A stretch of DNA of 64,000 nt from assembly GCA_041394885.1 (NCBI GenBank), contig JAWKHI010000026.1, positions 30,532 to 94,531 on the forward strand, read 5' to 3'. Positions 27,904-36,331 of the stretch are shown piece after piece (within the stretch, counting starts at the first letter, position 1; each line of letters opens with the position of its first letter). The stretch comes from DSOI01 sp041394885. GTDB lineage: Bacteria > Acidobacteriota > Terriglobia > Bryobacterales > Bryobacteraceae. Under the pieces are notes generated by a model. That model had not been told where the DNA came from and ran no database searches. It saw nothing but the letters and a program-made list of their open reading frames with translations. The position numbers and the translations under genes are program-made.

Positions 27904-29688
27904 CTACCCGCGCCCTCCGAATAGCTCTGCCCGGTCCTGCTCCGCGAGCAGCGGGGCCTGCAGACGCACCGCCTCCCCTGTCGTCTTGAACAGCAGATCC
28001 CCGTGCCCGAGCAAAGCCTCGGCTCCGTTCTCCTCGAGCACCATCCGGGATTGCGTGGCCGAGGTCGTCTTCAGGCACACCCGTCCGGCGAGGTTCGCCT
28101 TCAAGGCCGGCGAGAGGATCTGGGCGCGCGGATCCTGCGTCGCCAGCACCAGATGAATGCCCGCCGCGCGGGCCTTTGCACCCAACTGGACGATGGCGCG
28201 TTCCATCGGCTCGCGGTGTTTTTTGTGCGCCACCAAATTGCCGTACTCGTCACAGAAGCAGACGATCCGCGGCAGCGCGCGCTCGCCAAGGGTGCGATTG
28301 AGTAGGTCGAGGTCGGTGGCGTAGTTGCTCGCGAAGAGACGGTAGCGCCTCTCCATTTCGGCGATGAGGCGTTCGAGTCCGGAGATGGCCTCGCCGGGCG
28401 TGCTCAGGATCGGGAATCCATCGAGCAAAAAAGGCGACCCGGACAATTCCTGGAACGTGACCCGCTTGGGATCGATCAGCATCAGGCGCAGCGTTCGCGG
28501 CGTATTCACCGCCACCATGCTCGCGATGGCGGTCCGGAGCCACTCGCTTTTTCCGCTGCCGGAGGTTCCGGCCACGAGCATGTGGGGACAGTCGGTGCGG
28601 AGGTCGGCGAAGTGCGGGCTCCGTTGCAGATCGACGCCCACCAGCACGGAGGAGTTGCCGGCCGCTTGCGGGAGGCTTGGGCGGACTTCGGCAAAGTGCA
28701 GCGTCTGGCGATCGGGCCGCTCCAGGTCGACGACGAGCATGCCATTCTCCACCCGGATGAGCGCCGGGCGCGACAGCCGCAATTGGACCCCGATGTCGGA
28801 GCCGAGCGGGAGTATCCGTCCCACCTTCACGCCTGGGCCCGGCATCAGGTGGAATCGCAGAAACGATGGGCCCACCACGGGATCGTTTTCCAAGGTCACC
28901 ATGGGCCCGAATTGTTCGAGCACCTGGACCAACCGCGTTCCGAGTTCGCGATGGGCGTAGGAGGGCGATGGAGCCCCGGGCCGCCCGAACCCGGCGATGC
29001 GCCCAATCAAGGCGACCAGCTTCGGCCGCACCGGAGCGATCTGTTCCTCGCTGAGAGTGGACCGTTCGAGCGCCGGCCGAAAGTGGAACAATCCGATTTC
29101 GCCAAGCCCTTCCTCCGGCCGCGCCCGCAGCATTTCATGGTAGAGGCACAACTGGGCCAGGTCCGCTTCGGGCGCTCCGGCGCCGAGCTTGAGGTCAATC
29201 ACGCACCAGCGCCTGCTGGCCGGGTTCCGCCAAACGGCGTCGACGGCGCCGGTGACGAGAACGGGCGCGGGCCAGGAGGGATCCTCAATCCGCCACTCGA
29301 GTTGTTCTTCCACCGACAGCGCATCGCGATCCTTCATCCCGTTGGCAAGCATCTGGCAGACCCAACCGCAAAGGTGACCGGTGGCTTCCCACAGCGACAG
29401 CACCTGCGAAGCGGAGCCGTGGAGCGAGGCTTGGCTCTCGCGCAACCTCGGCCCGAGGATGGTTTCGTAGACGTGAGCGGCGAGCCGGTCCGGATGATTG
29501 ACGTCGTCGGGGTCGAGCACGGCTTGCCAGTTGCGCAGCGGGTCCGGCCCCATGAGGACGCGGAAGGATCGATGAAACAGAGACCCGAGCATTGCCGTGC
29601 TCGGTTCGCCCGTCCCGGGTTGACCGCCCGCGGCGCGCCAGATCTCGCGCCGCACACCGGAAACGGGGACGCGGACGGGTTCAGGCAT
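27904..29688 (-). CDS. RecB-type PD-(D/E)XK nuclease fused to an FtsK/HerA-type DNA-translocating ATPase
   Basis: 594 residues from the ATG at 29688. The first about 190 residues carry RecB/Cas4-family nuclease signatures: an early Gly-x-x-His (AMLGSLFHR), Asp150 in TGAVDAVW, Asp165-x-Lys167 in CVIDLKLG and the following helix QLCLYHEML. The second part (about 340-594) is an FtsK/SpoIIIE-like motor: Walker A GTSGSGKSEWLRT at about 374, DPKRVTF, Walker B RIVCFCDEY at about 474, and LVLATQDPRAQ. Such motors pump double-stranded DNA. The pairing suggests a processive DNA-degrading or DNA-moving machine. It overlaps the AAA ATPase gene by eight bases, so it is in one operon with it. I do not recognise this exact architecture in a named system. 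Confidence 0.8.
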   Translation of the reverse strand: MPEPVRVPVSGVRREIWRAAGGQPGTGEPSTAMLGSLFHRSFRVLMGPDPLRNWQAVLDPDDVNHPDRLAAHVYETILGPRLRESQASLHGSASQVLSLWEATGHLCGWVCQMLANGMKDRDALSVEEQLEWRIEDPSWPAPVLVTGAVDAVWRNPASRRWCVIDLKLGAGAPEADLAQLCLYHEMLRARPEEGLGEIGLFHFRPALERSTLSEEQIAPVRPKLVALIGRIAGFGRPGAPSPSYAHRELGTRLVQVLEQFGPMVTLENDPVVGPSFLRFHLMPGPGVKVGRILPLGSDIGVQLRLSRPALIRVENGMLVVDLERPDRQTLHFAEVRPSLPQAAGNSSVLVGVDLQRSPHFADLRTDCPHMLVAGTSGSGKSEWLRTAIASMVAVNTPRTLRLMLIDPKRVTFQELSGSPFLLDGFPILSTPGEAISGLERLIAEMERRYRLFASNYATDLDLLNRTLGERALPRIVCFCDEYGNLVAHKKHREPMERAIVQLGAKARAAGIHLVLATQDPRAQILSPALKANLAGRVCLKTTSATQSRMVLEENGAEALLGHGDLLFKTTGEAVRLQAPLLAEQDRAELFGGRG

Positions 29689-31549
29689 CGGCGGCCTCCG
29701 GCGGAGATCCTTCCACCGGCTGGAAAAGAACCAACGGAGGCCCTTCCAAAACTCCGAACTGCATTGGATGACTAAGCGCACATCTGGCTACTTCCTCGAG
29801 CGAATGAGAGATCCGGAGGGCGGCCTGCTCCGCGCTGATCACCCTTTCCCGGTAGACCAGTTCCGAGAGGCCCGCCAATAACGGATCGGCGGGAGATGTT
29901 TCAAATAATTGATCGCGAAATTGTTCCAATTGCGGCGGCAGGTTATCGAGCGCCCACCGTGTTACTTCCTCTTCGCCTATCGGATCGCCGTCGTTGGCGA
30001 GTTCGCCGGCGCGCGCCGCGGTGACCATGTCGCGAATAGCCTGGAGCGCGGCCACCGCCTCCGGCAGCGGGGTGACGCGAACCGCGCCGCGCTGCTCGAG
30101 CCCGGCCAGCAACTGCGCGCCTTTCGCGCCGGGCCGAATGGAGGGATCGCACACCAGGATGAGCCGGGCGGCGTTGGAGTCCCAGGCCTGGTTCACTTTC
30201 TTCAGGCGGTTGGTGAAGGCATTGCCGCCTTCGAAGCAGAACACCGCGGCTGTATGACCGCGGGGGCCGCGGAAAGCGAGTTGGGCCCAGGAGTCGATAT
30301 CGGGGCGGGGGCCATTGAACTTCGCCCCACTACCGCCGAGCAGCCAAGGCAGCCCCTCGGCCACCTTCTTCTCGCCGGGACGTCCGGCCGAAGACTGGCG
30401 CGCACGGCGGAGATTGTTCTCATACTCCTCGCGCAGCACCTCTTCATTCGTGCGCCGTGGCGCCGAGGAAGGAGCCTCTCCCATCAGGCTGGCGAACAAT
30501 GCCTTGCCATGCTGCAGAAGGGCGCGCGGCAGGCATGCCCCGGTGGTTGCGAACAGAGGCTCGAGATCGGCGTCGCTCAGCGGCCAGAGGGGTTCGCCGG
30601 GATGCGCCTGGCGCAGCGAAGCGAGACCGGGAGCGGCGTCGAGGCGCGCCTTGACCAACTCGTGCGCCATGGCGAGATCGATGGGGCGAAGCTGAATCTG
30701 GTCCTGCCGGAAGCGGTCCCAATCGGCCCTGAGCATGGCGTCTTCCAGGCGGGGCTCGAACTCCGACACGACGCAGGAAAGGAAGAACAGATGCTGGTGA
30801 CGGGCGTGCAACTCCGATACGGCGCGACCCAAGGCGTGGTACCCAGTGTTGTCGCCGGTGTAGCGTTCCAGCCCTTCCACTTGATCGAAGCAAAGCACGG
30901 TGGGAGTGGGCGCGATGAATTCGAGCAGGGCGTGCACGGCCTGAGCGGCTTCCATCTCCCGGCTGACGTCGGCATCGTCGAGGTCGCCTTCGACGCCGAG
31001 CGACTCGAGGTCCTCCGCCCGCAGCGCTTCGCCGCGCAGCCAGGCCCCGGCCACGCGACGGTGACGGCCGGCGGCCAGCGCGCGCAGGACCCGGCCGGCG
31101 GCCAGGTGCATGGCCTCGACGCGATCCAGCCGGTTGCCCGGTTCCGCAAGCAGCAAATCGGCGCGGCTACGGGCGCCCTCGACCGGCTTGAGCAGATCGG
31201 CAGCGATGGTCATGCGGAGATGGCGCCAGAGGGTGGCTCCGCTGGCGTTGCAGCGGACGTAGAGGAAGACGGTGTCCGCGACGCCCTCGCGGCGATTGAG
31301 ATCCAGGCGATTGCGGAGACGCCCAAGAAGGTGGGTTTTGCCGCTGCCTGGAGGACCGGTTACGAGCACGGCGCCCTTGGCGCCGAGTTCAAGCTGACGG
31401 ATCTCACCCCGGATGCGCAGGAAGGCGTCGTCGTTGATGCTGCCCACATCGACGCCAAGGCCGGTCCACGCCGACTCGAGGGCGGCGCTGGCGAATGGGT
31501 TCGCCTGAAACGGAATCCGGACGGCCCTACCGCGCGAAAATGGAGACAT
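29681..31549 (-). CDS. Large AAA-type ATPase partnering the nuclease/FtsK-type protein
   Basis: 622 residues. The ATPase core lies at about 55-330 with Walker A TGPPGSGKTHLLGRL at about 64-76 and a Walker-B-like TVLCFDQVEGLERY at about 217-230, where Asp-Gln replaces the usual Asp-Glu. Downstream, FLSCVVSEFE could be sensor 1. The second half (about 370-622) contains a Gly/Pro-rich linker, a Rossmann-like or nuclease-like strand pattern (HTAAVFCFEGGNAFTNRLKKV, RLILVCDP) and a helical C-terminus that may be a winged helix. It resembles ORC/STAND-like ATPases but I cannot assign it to a family. It overlaps the upstream gene by 23 bases and the downstream gene by eight. Confidence 0.75.
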   Translation of the reverse strand: MSPFSRGRAVRIPFQANPFASAALESAWTGLGVDVGSINDDAFLRIRGEIRQLELGAKGAVLVTGPPGSGKTHLLGRLRNRLDLNRREGVADTVFLYVRCNASGATLWRHLRMTIAADLLKPVEGARSRADLLLAEPGNRLDRVEAMHLAAGRVLRALAAGRHRRVAGAWLRGEALRAEDLESLGVEGDLDDADVSREMEAAQAVHALLEFIAPTPTVLCFDQVEGLERYTGDNTGYHALGRAVSELHARHQHLFFLSCVVSEFEPRLEDAMLRADWDRFRQDQIQLRPIDLAMAHELVKARLDAAPGLASLRQAHPGEPLWPLSDADLEPLFATTGACLPRALLQHGKALFASLMGEAPSSAPRRTNEEVLREEYENNLRRARQSSAGRPGEKKVAEGLPWLLGGSGAKFNGPRPDIDSWAQLAFRGPRGHTAAVFCFEGGNAFTNRLKKVNQAWDSNAARLILVCDPSIRPGAKGAQLLAGLEQRGAVRVTPLPEAVAALQAIRDMVTAARAGELANDGDPIGEEEVTRWALDNLPPQLEQFRDQLFETSPADPLLAGLSELVYRERVISAEQAALRISHSLEEVARCALSHPMQFGVLEGPPLVLFQPVEGSPPEAADA

Positions 31550-32369
31550 AGTAGTTGCCGTATCCGTCGGTTACCAGTTGTTCGCGTTCCTGCTCGGCGA
31601 TCGCCTTGGCGAAACCATGGGCGTTTAGGAACACCTTCGCCTCCTTCTGCAGGAGGAGAGCTGCTTCATCGAAAGTCCGCTTATCCAGGGCGGCCAGCTC
31701 CGGCTGGGTGCGGAGACGCTGGAAGGTGACGCTGGCGCCGGGAGAGAAGGCGATGCGAGTCATCGCATCGAACAGGCGGGTGGCGATGGCACCGATGGCG
31801 GGCGTGGACGCGGTGACCGGCGAGGGCGCGGGCACCGGCGTACCCTGGGCGCCCCCGAGCAGAGTGCGGATTTGAGACGCCGGCCGCTCGATGCCGAACG
31901 AGGCGAGCAGCGCCGCGATTTCCGATTCGAGGAACGGCCAGGGATGGGCGGTGTCAATCACTCGCTTGCTTTTCGAGCCCGCGGCCGCGGGCATCTCGCG
32001 CAACCGGCCCTCGCGCAACAGCGCGTCGCGAACCTTGTTGACCAGCCCTTTCTGGAGCTTGGGATCGCCGGCGGCGGCGCGTGTGGCAAGTCCAGTCTTG
32101 CCAAGCATCTCACTCGCGGCGGCCAACAGACGTTCGCGGGCGAGCGTTTCCGGGTCGCGATTCCAGTAATTCTTTCCCCATGCGAACAGGCGGCCGGAAT
32201 CGACGTCGCCGGCGAGCATCGGCGCGATGTGCTTCGCGGCGAGCTTCTTCCCATCCACTTTCGTTCCGGCGAAGGCGCGCGCCAGTTGCGCGGCCGACAG
32301 CGGGGATTGCGCCTGCTGGATCGCCTGAACAAGGGCCTCCCGGATACCGGGCGGGTCCATTGGACTCAT
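31527..32369 (-). CDS. Winged-helix-like protein, first gene of the nuclease-ATPase cluster
   Basis: 280 residues from the ATG at 32369. The N-terminal 50 residues (GIREALVQAIQQAQSPLSAAQLARAF) and the segment KGLVNKVRDALLREGRLREMP look like two winged-helix units with Leu/Ala-rich recognition helices. A Pro/Ala-rich linker separates them from a C-terminal helical domain (ARLFDAMTRIAF-like, FDEAALLLQKEAKVFLNAH). I recognise no family. Position suggests either DNA recognition for the downstream motor or regulation of the cluster. It diverges from the DUF59 fusion gene with about 67 bases between starts, so the two may share a promoter region. Confidence 0.65.
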   Translation of the reverse strand: MSPMDPPGIREALVQAIQQAQSPLSAAQLARAFAGTKVDGKKLAAKHIAPMLAGDVDSGRLFAWGKNYWNRDPETLARERLLAAASEMLGKTGLATRAAAGDPKLQKGLVNKVRDALLREGRLREMPAAAGSKSKRVIDTAHPWPFLESEIAALLASFGIERPASQIRTLLGGAQGTPVPAPSPVTASTPAIGAIATRLFDAMTRIAFSPGASVTFQRLRTQPELAALDKRTFDEAALLLQKEAKVFLNAHGFAKAIAEQEREQLVTDGYGNYYVSIFAR

Positions 32370-32436
32370 GAACCCAAAATAGCACCGAGTCGCAGACGGC
32401 CCCACCTATGTGATGCAATAGCTGGTCGAGCAAGCT

Positions 32437-34227
32437 ATGCCGGAGACAGGATACTGGGACAAGACCGATCGTTTTGAAGAGAAGCTGAAACTGCTCGAGA
32501 CGGCGTGGGCGCGGCGTGACTACCGTCTGGCGCGCGCGCTCACCGCGTCGCTGCGCAACACCGTGCTGCAACAGGAGCAGGAGCATACGCCCGACGAAAC
32601 GCCGCTGGCTCCCATACCCGCGCACGGGCGCGTGGAGGATCTGCCAGCGGCATGGCGCGAGTGGGCGCGCGGGTGGCGCCGGTTTCTGGTGATTCACCTC
32701 GACGAGACCACGGGCCAGGCGCGCCCGCCAGAACCGGTGGAGGTGGCGTTGCGCTTCCCGATCGGCGAGACGGTGGACCTGTCACGCGAGATTCGCCTGG
32801 CGAGGGTCGACAACGGAGCGTTGGTGGAGACGGCATGTCAGGTGCATGGCGAGGTGGCGCGGCGGGACTATCGCGCCTGCCGGCTGCTGTTTTTGGCGGC
32901 GTCGCCGGCGCACACGCGATCCACGTGGCTGGTTTTCTATGGCAATCCGGACGCGGAACTGCCCGATTACCCGAGCGATCTGCGCGCGACGGGAGAAGGC
33001 TTCGCGCTCGACGTGGAGAACGATTTCTTCCGGGCGTCGCTATCGCGGCAGATGGGACAACTCGAACGGCTGACGTTCAAGCGCGAGCACGGACTGGAGT
33101 TGTTCGCGGGCGGCGAAGGACACGGCGAGCCTCCGGGGATCGACTGGGCGCATGACTATGTAAGTTCGGGTAACTTCCAAAAGCTGCGGATTACTCTTTG
33201 GGACACGTGCCCGGACTATGAGGTGATTCGCGGCCCCGTAGCCACCATCGTACGGCGCTGGGGGTTCCCCTATTCACCTGTACATCCGGTGTTTTCGCCC
33301 AGCCGCGTGCATATGTTCGTGGAGTACCGTTTTTACGCGGGCCTGCCGTGGTTCCACAAGACGGGGCGGATCGACGTGATTCGCGACGTGGAAGCCGATG
33401 CGATGCGCGATGACGAATGGGTGTTTTCCGGACAGTCTTTCACCGATTCGGTATGGATGGGCCCTGACGGCAAGCTGCGGACCGGCGCCGTGGATAAGGC
33501 GCTCGCCGATCAGTTGTGGGGTGTCGGGTTCGTGAACAAGACGGCGGGGGATGCGTTTCTGGCGCTGTTCCTCGAGCATCGCGGCGAGAACCTGCCGGAG
33601 TTGCGGCATTCCGGCGCGCCGCTGATGTTCTACAAGTGGCATGGGCACGTGTGGAGCCGTTATCCGCTGCCGTTGAAGACGACCGTGCCGGCGGGCGCGG
33701 TGCTGCATCAGCGCAACGCGTATGTGGCGATGCATTACCGGGAAGACGGAGCGGCGATGGTGGAGGCGCTCCGGCACCGGCTGACGAATCCTTTGGCTGC
33801 GTCGGCCGGGGAGCTGCCGCGCGGGGTGGCCGCGCGGAGCGGCCCGGGGAGATTGGCGCGGCCGGGCGAGGCCGGCGACGCTCCCGTGGCGAAGCAGGCG
33901 CTGTGGGAGGCGCTGCGCGAGTGCAAGGACGAACAGCTCTATCGCGCCGATATCAGCGTGGTGGAACTGGGTTTGATCAGGGACATCCGCGTGCGCGGCG
34001 ACGTGGTGACGGTGGTGATGCAGATGCCGCATCGCGGGCGGCCGCGGCTGGGTTATTTCGAGTACGGTTCCGGCGGGAATTCGATGCCGGTGCGGCAGCG
34101 ATTGATGCGCGTCGCGGGCGTGCGGAAGGTGGTGGTGGAGCAAACCTGGGAACCAGCATGGTCAAGCAACCGGCTGACGAGCGAGGGCCGGCGGAAGCTG
34201 GGGATGGAGGAACGGGCGGGGGGCTAA
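32437..34227 (+). CDS. Large beta-sandwich-like protein fused to a C-terminal DUF59 (MIP18/PaaD-type) domain
   Basis: 596 residues. The C-terminal part (about 485-590) matches the DUF59 family of iron-sulfur assembly factors: LWEALRECKDEQLYRADISVVELGLIRDI (read in parts), VVTVVMQMPH, RVAGVRKVVVEQTWEPAW and the closing SNRLTSEGRRKLG. The usual Cys of the family (TxxGCP) is missing: the equivalent site reads MPHRGRP. The first about 470 residues are rich in Trp/Tyr/Phe and beta strands, with charged loops. They look like a carbohydrate-binding or lyase-like beta-sandwich, but no family is certain. No signal peptide is seen. A Gly/Pro/Arg-rich linker joins the two parts. DUF59 proteins are normally about 100 residues alone, so this fusion is odd. 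Confidence 0.65.
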   Translation: MPETGYWDKTDRFEEKLKLLETAWARRDYRLARALTASLRNTVLQQEQEHTPDETPLAPIPAHGRVEDLPAAWREWARGWRRFLVIHLDETTGQARPPEPVEVALRFPIGETVDLSREIRLARVDNGALVETACQVHGEVARRDYRACRLLFLAASPAHTRSTWLVFYGNPDAELPDYPSDLRATGEGFALDVENDFFRASLSRQMGQLERLTFKREHGLELFAGGEGHGEPPGIDWAHDYVSSGNFQKLRITLWDTCPDYEVIRGPVATIVRRWGFPYSPVHPVFSPSRVHMFVEYRFYAGLPWFHKTGRIDVIRDVEADAMRDDEWVFSGQSFTDSVWMGPDGKLRTGAVDKALADQLWGVGFVNKTAGDAFLALFLEHRGENLPELRHSGAPLMFYKWHGHVWSRYPLPLKTTVPAGAVLHQRNAYVAMHYREDGAAMVEALRHRLTNPLAASAGELPRGVAARSGPGRLARPGEAGDAPVAKQALWEALRECKDEQLYRADISVVELGLIRDIRVRGDVVTVVMQMPHRGRPRLGYFEYGSGGNSMPVRQRLMRVAGVRKVVVEQTWEPAWSSNRLTSEGRRKLGMEERAGG

Positions 34228-34297
34228 GGCCGCCGGGACCGTTGCCAGAGATCGCGTAACCGGTCCTCGAGATCCTGCAACCGGTACAATCAGAGCA

Positions 34298-34516
34298 ATG
34301 GAGATTCGAGCCGGCCGGATAGCTCTACTGGGGCTTGCCATGGCGATTTCGTTCGGAGTGATTGCGGGCGTGCTGCTGCGCCTGATGCCGATGCCGCGCA
34401 AGGATACCGACTATCTGGTGATTGGAACCCTGGCTACGTTCGGCTCTCTGGCCGTACTGTTTCTGATGCTGATCGCCACCACGCGAAAGCCCGAAGCCTC
34501 CAAGACCAAGGACTAG
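34298..34516 (+). CDS. Small membrane protein of unknown function
   Basis: 72 residues with two predicted membrane helices (IALLGLAMAISFGVIAGVLL and DYLVIGTLATFGSLAVLFLM) separated by a short positively charged loop, and a Lys/Ser-rich C-terminal tail. A -10-like TACAAT lies at about 34286-34291. It ends nine bases before the thioesterase gene, so the two may be co-transcribed. Function unknown. Confidence 0.65.
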   Translation: MEIRAGRIALLGLAMAISFGVIAGVLLRLMPMPRKDTDYLVIGTLATFGSLAVLFLMLIATTRKPEASKTKD

Positions 34517-34524
34517 ACACCCAC

Positions 34525-34929
34525 TTGCCACTCGCCATCGCCGCGCTCCGGAAGATCATGCAACGGGCGCCATTCAATAACCTACTGGGGATCCGCCTCA
34601 AGCGCCGTCATGCCGATGGCGTTACCATCGAGTGCCCGATTCGTCCGGATTCGGCGAATCTCGCCGGGACGCTCCATGGCGGCATCACCGCCACGTTGGC
34701 CGATGTGGCCGGAGGATTCGCCGCACTGGCCCACTATGGCGACCGGCCGCTCACCACCGTGGAATTGAAGCTAAACTACTTCCTGCCAGTAACTGGCAGT
34801 CGGGTAACGGCGCGTTCCCACGTACTGCGCGCGGGCCGGACGCTGTGCGTAAGCCAAGTGGAGATCCGTAACGAGCAGCGTAAGCTCGCGGCGGTGGCGA
34901 TCGTAACTTATATGCTGCTGGACCGGTAA
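34525..34929 (+). CDS. PaaI-family hotdog-fold thioesterase
   Basis: 134 residues. The hotdog signature GTLHGGITATLADVAGGFAAL is present (read in parts), followed by the strands TVELKLNYFLPVTGSRVTARS and LCVSQVEIRNEQRKLAAVAIVTYML. The PaaI/YigI-type family hydrolyses acyl-CoA thioesters, often aromatic ones; the substrate is unknown here. The start could be the TTG at 34525, which keeps the N-terminal helix, or the ATG at 34558. The longer form is kept because it gives the usual family length. It converges with the TfoX-like gene, one base apart. Confidence 0.85.
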   Translation: MPLAIAALRKIMQRAPFNNLLGIRLKRRHADGVTIECPIRPDSANLAGTLHGGITATLADVAGGFAALAHYGDRPLTTVELKLNYFLPVTGSRVTARSHVLRAGRTLCVSQVEIRNEQRKLAAVAIVTYMLLDR

Positions 34930-34930
34930 C

Positions 34931-35287
34931 TTACTTCTTCGCTTTGCGCTTTTTCTTCGGCTTGGCCGCGCGGCGGGAAGCCTCCAGCGCCAAGCCGCAC
35001 CAGTGCCGCAGCGCTTCACCGTCCTCGAAGATCTCGGGTGGCGACTCGTAGTAGCTCATCGTTACGTCCCTATCCGGGAAAGGCTTGAAGGGCTTCAACC
35101 CGCGCTGCTGGAACTCCGCCACACTCTGCTTATCCGCCTTGAGGAACACCGCGCCGTCGGCCACCAGAGCAAAGACGAGGCCGTCGCAGTAGAGACAGGC
35201 GCCGCCGAACATGATGCGCGAGGTGATCTCGCCCAGGATGGCGGTTTGTTCCTTGACGAATTCGATGAAGCGGTCATCGCGCGGCAT
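34931..35287 (-). CDS. TfoX/Sxy N-terminal domain protein
   Basis: 118 residues. It matches the TfoX N-terminal domain, with RIMFGGACLYCDGLVFALVADGAVFLKAD, MSYYESPPE and the helix DGEALRHWCGLALEAS (each read in parts). The tail is a run of Lys/Arg (AKPKKKRKAKK). TfoX/Sxy is a competence regulator in gamma-proteobacteria, but stand-alone N-terminal domains are widespread and of unknown role, so no competence function should be assumed. It lies eight bases after the oxidoreductase gene, likely the same transcript. Confidence 0.85.
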   Translation of the reverse strand: MPRDDRFIEFVKEQTAILGEITSRIMFGGACLYCDGLVFALVADGAVFLKADKQSVAEFQQRGLKPFKPFPDRDVTMSYYESPPEIFEDGEALRHWCGLALEASRRAAKPKKKRKAKK

Positions 35288-35294
35288 GGCGACG

Positions 35295-36305
35295 TTACTC
35301 CGGCCTCACGCGAACCAGCATCTTGCCGGTGTTTGCTCCGCCCAGCATTCCGATAAACGCGGCCGGCATGCGTTCGATGCCATCCTCGAAGTGTTCGCGG
35401 TATTGAATGCGACCGGCGCGCACCCAGCCAGTGAGACGCTCGCGGCCTTCGTCGTAGCGGTTGGCGAAGTCAAAAACCAGGAAGCCTTCCACGCGGGCGC
35501 GCTTCACGATGAGGTGAAACCACTGGCGCGGACCTTGTTCGGCCTGCTCATTGTTGTACTGCGAGATCTGGCCGCACACAGCGACTCGGGCGCCCTGCGC
35601 GAGCGACGGCATCACGGCATCGGAGATGGGCCCGCCGACGTTATCGAAGTAGACGTCGACGCCGGAGGGGCAAAGGTCGCGGATACGCGCGCGGTAGTCG
35701 GATTCGGTCTTGTAGTTGAAAGCGGCGTCGAAGCCAAGGTCCCCGGTGAGCCAGGCGACTTTGTCGTCGGAGCCTGCGATACCCACCACGCGGCATCCGG
35801 CGATCTTGGCGATCTGGCCAACGGCCGAACCCACCGCGCCGGCCGCGCCGGAGACAACGACGGTATCGCCGGCGCGTGCGGCGCCCACCTCCAGAAGGCC
35901 GAAGTAGGCCGTGAGCCCAGGCATGCCGAGAACACCGAGCGCGGTGGATGGAGGCGCGAGGGTAGGGTCTATCTTGCGGAAGCCCGCGCCGCGGGTGACG
36001 AGATGCGTTTGCCAGCCGGTCATCCCCTCCACCCAGTCGCCCACCGCGTAGCGTGGATTGCGGGAGGCGGCCACGCGGCCAACGCCGCCGCCTGTCATCA
36101 CTTCTCCTAACTGGAGCGGCGCGGCGTAGGAGGCAACGTCGCGCATGCGGCCGCGCATGTAGGGGTCCACTGAGAGGTAAACGGATTCGATGAGGAACTC
36201 GCCGTCGGCCGGATCGGGAACGGGCGATTCCTCAAGGCGGAAATCGGACTCAGTTGGGACGCCGGAAGGGCGGGCGGCGAGGACAACGCGGCGATGGGTG
36301 GGCAT
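35295..36305 (-). CDS. NADP-dependent medium-chain oxidoreductase, CurA/prostaglandin reductase type
   Basis: 336 residues. It belongs to the MDR superfamily without structural zinc. The N-terminal half has LSVDPYMRGRM, typical of leukotriene B4 dehydrogenase/CurA-type enzymes. The nucleotide-binding half has the Rossmann motif VVSGAAGAVGSAVGQIAKIAGC, VGIAGSDDKVAWLTGDLGFD and VDVYFDNVGG. Family members reduce alpha,beta-unsaturated ketones with NADPH. The length is normal and the start at 36305 fits the family N-terminus. Confidence 0.92.
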   Translation of the reverse strand: MPTHRRVVLAARPSGVPTESDFRLEESPVPDPADGEFLIESVYLSVDPYMRGRMRDVASYAAPLQLGEVMTGGGVGRVAASRNPRYAVGDWVEGMTGWQTHLVTRGAGFRKIDPTLAPPSTALGVLGMPGLTAYFGLLEVGAARAGDTVVVSGAAGAVGSAVGQIAKIAGCRVVGIAGSDDKVAWLTGDLGFDAAFNYKTESDYRARIRDLCPSGVDVYFDNVGGPISDAVMPSLAQGARVAVCGQISQYNNEQAEQGPRQWFHLIVKRARVEGFLVFDFANRYDEGRERLTGWVRAGRIQYREHFEDGIERMPAAFIGMLGGANTGKMLVRVRPE

Positions 36306-36331
36306 CCTTCGATTCTACGCCCACCCCGGAG

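Noticed and set aside
29909..31729. 606-residue plus-strand reading frame
   Set aside because: It lies opposite the AAA ATPase, has no motifs and exists only because high GC keeps antisense frames open. Similar shadows opposite the S8 protease (17021-18631) and the HlyD/TolC genes (20698-22056) were dropped for the same reason.
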